From positions 1 to 64,000 of the forward strand of contig JAQVXZ010000003.1 of the NCBI GenBank assembly GCA_028708845.1: a DNA stretch of 64,000 nt, given 5' to 3'. Numbering within the stretch: the stretch's first letter is position 1; each line of letters opens with the position of its first letter. This document shows, piece by piece, positions 61,381 through 64,000 of the stretch. Made by a program: the position numbers and the translations under genes. The notes beneath the pieces were generated by a model that saw only the letters and a program-made list of their open reading frames with translations, ran no database searches and was not told where the DNA came from. Source of the stretch: Bacteroidales bacterium (GTDB taxonomy: Bacteria; Bacteroidota; Bacteroidia; Bacteroidales; P3).

Positions 61381-61869
61381 TCAAAGCTTATTCTGTTTAG
61401 CTAAATTGGTTAAATCTTCTTTCTGTAATCTAAAAACAGTCCAATCACTTAGAGGAAAGGCCTTAAGCGATTTATAAAACTCTATTGAAGGCGTGTTCCA
61501 ATCTAAAACAATCCATTCAAAACGTGAACAATCTTCTTTAATAGCAATATCTGCAAGGTAGGCAAGTAGTTTTTTCCCATATCCCTTACCTCTATATTCT
61601 TCCAACACAAATAAGTCTTCTAAGTATAAACCCTTCTTACCTGTAAATGTTGAAAAGTTATAGAAATAAAGAGCAAAACCAACTTCTTTTTCTCCTTCAA
61701 GAATAAATACTACCTTAGCATTTTTTTCAACGAACAGGGATTTATGAAGAATTTCTACCGTAGCACTAACCTCATGAGGAAGTTTTTCATAAACAGATAA
61801 ATCCTTAATAAAGTTTAGTATTAAAGGAGTGTCTCTCTTATTTGCCTTACGAATTCTAACATTTTCCAT
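61381..61869 (-). CDS. GNAT-family N-acetyltransferase
   Basis: 162 residues. GLYLEDLFVLEEYRGKGYGK carries the acetyl-CoA loop (R-G-x-G-x-G/K). VILDFIKDLSVYEKLPHEVS and WIVLDWNTPSIEFYKSL complete the fold; the pattern resembles the diamine/spermidine N1-acetyltransferase subgroup. Substrate not certain. Confidence 0.88.
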   Translation of the reverse strand: MENVRIRKANKRDTPLILNFIKDLSVYEKLPHEVSATVEILHKSLFVEKNAKVVFILEGEKEVGFALYFYNFSTFTGKKGLYLEDLFVLEEYRGKGYGKKLLAYLADIAIKEDCSRFEWIVLDWNTPSIEFYKSLKAFPLSDWTVFRLQKEDLTNLAKQNKL

Positions 61870-61901
61870 AGTATTCTTTAAGTTGGTAAATCAGAAGAAA
61901 G

Positions 61902-62573
61902 CTATCGAAGCTTAGCATTAATAACAGCAAAGTCCTTTTGAATTAGTTCTTTTACTTTGATTAATCCATCTTCCAAAGCCTCTTGGGCAGCTTTTCTTTG
62001 AAACTCATAATAACCATGGTAGGCAGCCATATAAACCTTAGCAGTACCACGTTCAGTATATCTTGCAACTAAGTTATTCCTTAGGTCGTATATCTCAACA
62101 ATAACCTCAAGCTCAGTCTTATTTGAACACATAGGCATGCCAAAAGCATTCAAAACTCCAACTGTAAAGCCAGAAAGCCAGCTCCACTTATAGTTATTCT
62201 TCTTATATGCATTACCAATCCTAAGAACAATATTACCATTCCTCTTTCCAGAAGGATCCATAATATTATTATTCATTTCATTTACCCAAAGGTTAGAAGC
62301 ATCTTGTATTCTTTTTTCTGCGGTATAGATTTTTGTCTTAGCATCCACCTCAAAAACACCCTTACCATAAGGAGATTCAGGCGAAGTTGAGCCATCTTCC
62401 GAATAGGAATTAGCACCATAAGCATTCTCAAAAGAAGGCACGTCAAACCATATAGAAAGACGAGGCAATAGGTTTGCATTTTGATAATCAGGTTGAAAAT
62501 CAGCTGGCTTAATTGTTTTACAGCCAGTGAATGCAAAAGCAATAATAATTACTAAAAATGATAATCTTCTCAT
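61902..62573 (-). CDS. Predicted lipoprotein
   Basis: 223 residues. MRRLSFLVIIIAFAFTGC is a lipoprotein signal with Cys18. The body contains FDVPSFENAYGANS, NIVLRIGNAYKKNNYKWSW, ELEVIVEIYDLRNNLVARY and a C-terminal helix; the topology resembles small DUF4136-type lipoproteins but the match is weak. A -7 box (TATATTTG, minus) is at 62595-62602. Function unknown. Confidence 0.7.
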   Translation of the reverse strand: MRRLSFLVIIIAFAFTGCKTIKPADFQPDYQNANLLPRLSIWFDVPSFENAYGANSYSEDGSTSPESPYGKGVFEVDAKTKIYTAEKRIQDASNLWVNEMNNNIMDPSGKRNGNIVLRIGNAYKKNNYKWSWLSGFTVGVLNAFGMPMCSNKTELEVIVEIYDLRNNLVARYTERGTAKVYMAAYHGYYEFQRKAAQEALEDGLIKVKELIQKDFAVINAKLR

Positions 62574-62886
62574 AAAACAAATTTATTCAAACCACAAATA
62601 TACAAAAACTAATTCAAATTGCATATAAAAGGCTAAAAACTATAAATATTTTCATTTGTGTATCTATCGATTATAAATTTCCCCTCACTAAAACCTTCTT
62701 ATTGATTTTATCGATACACACATTGATGATTGACTTTGAAATATGCAGTAATTTATTTCCGTTGTGTAATAAAAAGTTTATATAAACCAAATAATTAGAT
62801 TTAATATGTTTAATGAATATAACCCAATTAATAAGTTAATGTTTCAAGTTATCGATAATTAAGGGAAGGTTATTGATAACAAACTA
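62574..62886. other. Gene-free stretch with a partial inverted repeat
   Basis: About 310 bp without a gene. It includes the promoter of the lipoprotein, and GTGTATCTATCGAT (about 62657) facing ATCGATACACAC (about 62718), an imperfect inverted repeat. Sequence then runs into the damaged transposase at 62887. Confidence 0.45.
62595..62602 (-). promoter_or_regulatory. -7 box of the 61902-62573 lipoprotein gene
   Basis: CAAATATA on the plus strand, 22 bp before ATG 62573. No clear TTG at -33. Confidence 0.6.
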
Positions 62887-63433
62887 ATGCCTAAAATAAC
62901 CGATGGACTGCAAGGAATAGAAACAGTTATCAACAAGCATTTTAAAGGTACAGAAGTACAGTTGTGTGCAGTTCACTTACAAAGAGAAAGTTTAAAGTAC
63001 GCTAAACCAGAGCACAAAGAGGAGATGGCAGAAGATTTAAAAGAAGTCTTTATAGTAAATGACTCATCAGATACACAAGAAAAAGGAATACAGAGATGGA
63101 AGGAGTTTTGTGTTAAATGGGGACGATACTATAAGAACTTTAAGGATAAAGGAGAGAGATAGGTATAGATTATACTTTACTTATATCAACTATGACAATA
63201 ATATACGCAATATGATTTACTCAACCAATTGGATAGAGAGATTAAATAGGGATTACAAACGAACGACTAAGATGCGAGGAGCATTACCAAACCCTGAAGC
63301 AGCGATATTATTACTTGAATCAGTTGCCATGACAAGGAAAGCATACAATAGAAAAGTACCAAATCTACAATGTGAGAAAAAGAAATTTAGATGGGACGAA
63401 GAAAAAATAGGCAGAAGTGGAACGGAGGCGTAG
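62887..63433 (+). pseudogene. IS256-family transposase, 5'-truncated and frameshifted
   Basis: Two plus-strand frames form one gene: 62887-63162 (DGLQGIETVINKHF, QLCAVHLQRESLKYAKPE, EMAEDLKEVF) and 63059-63433 (YSTNWIERLNRDYKRTTKMR, then PNPEAAILLLESVAM). The shift is near 63158, where KNFKDK runs into a stop in one frame and continues in the other. The first ~200 residues of a full transposase, with two of the three DDE acidic residues, are absent, so it cannot be active. A stem (63406-63418 with 63444-63456, AATAGGCAGAAGT) closes the gene and could act as a terminator. Confidence 0.85.
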
Positions 63434-63456
63434 CCGTAGTGGAACTTCTGCCTATT
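63406..63456 (+). terminator. Long stem after the transposase remnant
   Basis: AATAGGCAGAAGT (63406-63418) and ACTTCTGCCTATT (63444-63456) pair perfectly over 13 bp around a 25-nt loop. Only short T runs follow, so termination is possible, not certain. Confidence 0.5.
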
Positions 63457-63515
63457 CTTAAGTCAAAGAAAATGTATATAAAAGAAAAATGATTAACTTT
63501 GCACTACAAAATTAG

Positions 63516-63546
63516 AACCTTCTTACACACTTTTTGGGATACTACC
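63516..63546. mobile_element. Probable IS256-type terminal inverted repeat
   Basis: AACCTTCTTACACACTTTTT followed by GGGATACTACC (63516-63546) marks the junction where the minus-strand transposase frame abruptly departs from the family (EMAED, then GSIPKSV and stop). Reversed, it starts GGTAGTATCCCAAAAAGTGT, the style of an IS256 family end. I take it as the right end of the plus-strand copy, inserted into the minus-strand copy. Confidence 0.55.
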
Positions 63547-64000
63547 ATCTTCTGCCATCTCTGCTTTATGTTCTGGCTTGGCATATTTTAAAGATTCTCT
63601 TTGTAAATGAATTGCACATAATTGAACCTCTGTACCATGAAAGTGTTTGTTGATTACTGTTTCTATTCCTTTTAGTCCATCACTTACAATCAAACCTATC
63701 TCTTTTAACCCTCTTGATTTTAGATTCATAAAGATATCCTCCCATATACTTGAACCCTCGGTTGGGTTATTGAAAACTGCTAGAACTTCACGTGTTCTAT
63801 CTGCTTTTACTCCTATTATAGTAAAGTAAGCTTCTTTGCTTACACTATCTACTCTTCTTGTTGATATATAAACAGCATCTATATAGCATATTGGATAATA
63901 ACTCTCAAGAGGTCTTGCTAACCATTCTTGAACTTCCTCTCTGGCATAATCAAATAGTCGGCTTACTTGGCTTGTACTATAGCTTCTGCCATACAAATCT
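63547..64000 (-). pseudogene. IS256-family transposase, second copy, interrupted (runs off the window)
   Basis: The minus strand encodes SYSTSQVSRLFDYAREEVQE, PICYIDAVYISTRR (with the Asp of the catalytic triad), IIGVKADRTREVLAVF, VSDGLKGIETVINKHFHGT (second Asp) and AIHLQRESLKYAKPEHKAEM. After EMAED the frame hits the foreign end at 63546; the C-terminal part with the last catalytic Glu is missing here. N-terminal residues lie beyond 64000. It is about 85 percent like the plus copy where they overlap (read by eye). Confidence 0.8.

Noticed and set aside
62887-64000. An active IS256 element
   Set aside because: One copy lacks its N-terminal part and has a frameshift; the other lacks its C-terminal part.

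Overview
The window is AT-rich DNA from a Bacteroidota bacterium, most likely a Bacteroidales-type lineage. Support: a type IX secretion (T9SS) sorting domain on one protein plus a PorP/SprF-like and OmpA-like gene pair, HU-type proteins of the Bacteroidota kind, an S46 dipeptidyl peptidase, a GH92/GH2 mannoside operon, a PG0541-type partner of an RND pump, and many promoters of the Bacteroidota form TTG/TTTG-N19/20-TAnnTTTG placed just upstream of genes.

Layout. 1-3650: the N-terminus of a deoxyhypusine synthase homologue, tRNA-Ser(TGA) with its own promoter and terminator, a T9SS cargo protein and a lipoprotein whose leader carries nine ATAC units. 3651-4436: a ThiF/MoeB-like E1 enzyme. 4440-17052: an accessory island with an HU-like protein, a small helix-turn-helix protein, a zinc-ribbon/Toprim protein, a RepA-like AAA ATPase, unknown genes, and a type I restriction-modification locus (hsdM-hsdS-cysteine protease-like gene-hsdR-truncated nuclease). 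The island lies between two 50-bp near-identical repeats that are both the first 16 codons of thiF. 17053-23755: a TPP-riboswitch-controlled thiamine operon (thiD-thiS-thiE-like-thiE-thiG-thiC-thiH-lipoprotein) that ends in a 16-codon stub of thiF. The parsimonious reading is that the island entered at the 5' end of thiF, carried a replacement 5' end, and separated thiF from its operon.

23838-36380: small envelope proteins, an amidohydrolase, a coiled-coil envelope protein, a YqaA-like membrane protein, and an RND efflux operon (TetR, TolC, adaptor, pump, PG0541-like). 36696-45020: thioesterase, deoxynucleoside kinase, KdsB, an HU/SPOR protein, an M16 peptidase, an S46 dipeptidyl peptidase, FKBP and a phosphopantetheinyl transferase. 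45094-45297: a strong promoter, about 167 nt of non-coding structured sequence and an intrinsic terminator, a good orphan small-RNA candidate. 45438-50782: CPBP protease, dnaB, a secreted GATase-like protein and an MFS transporter. 51057-58384: a dapB-ROK-GH2-GH92 operon. 58396-62602: the PorP/OmpA-like T9SS pair, an acetyltransferase and a lipoprotein. 62887-64000: two damaged IS256-family copies, one apparently inserted in the other.

Five intergenic loci (5549, 26357, 36565, 45310 and 50876) carry short arrays with an exact 21- or 22-bp period, two helical turns, built from a small vocabulary of partly palindromic words. They match no feature type I know. All functional calls rest on reading the sequence; no database search was run.
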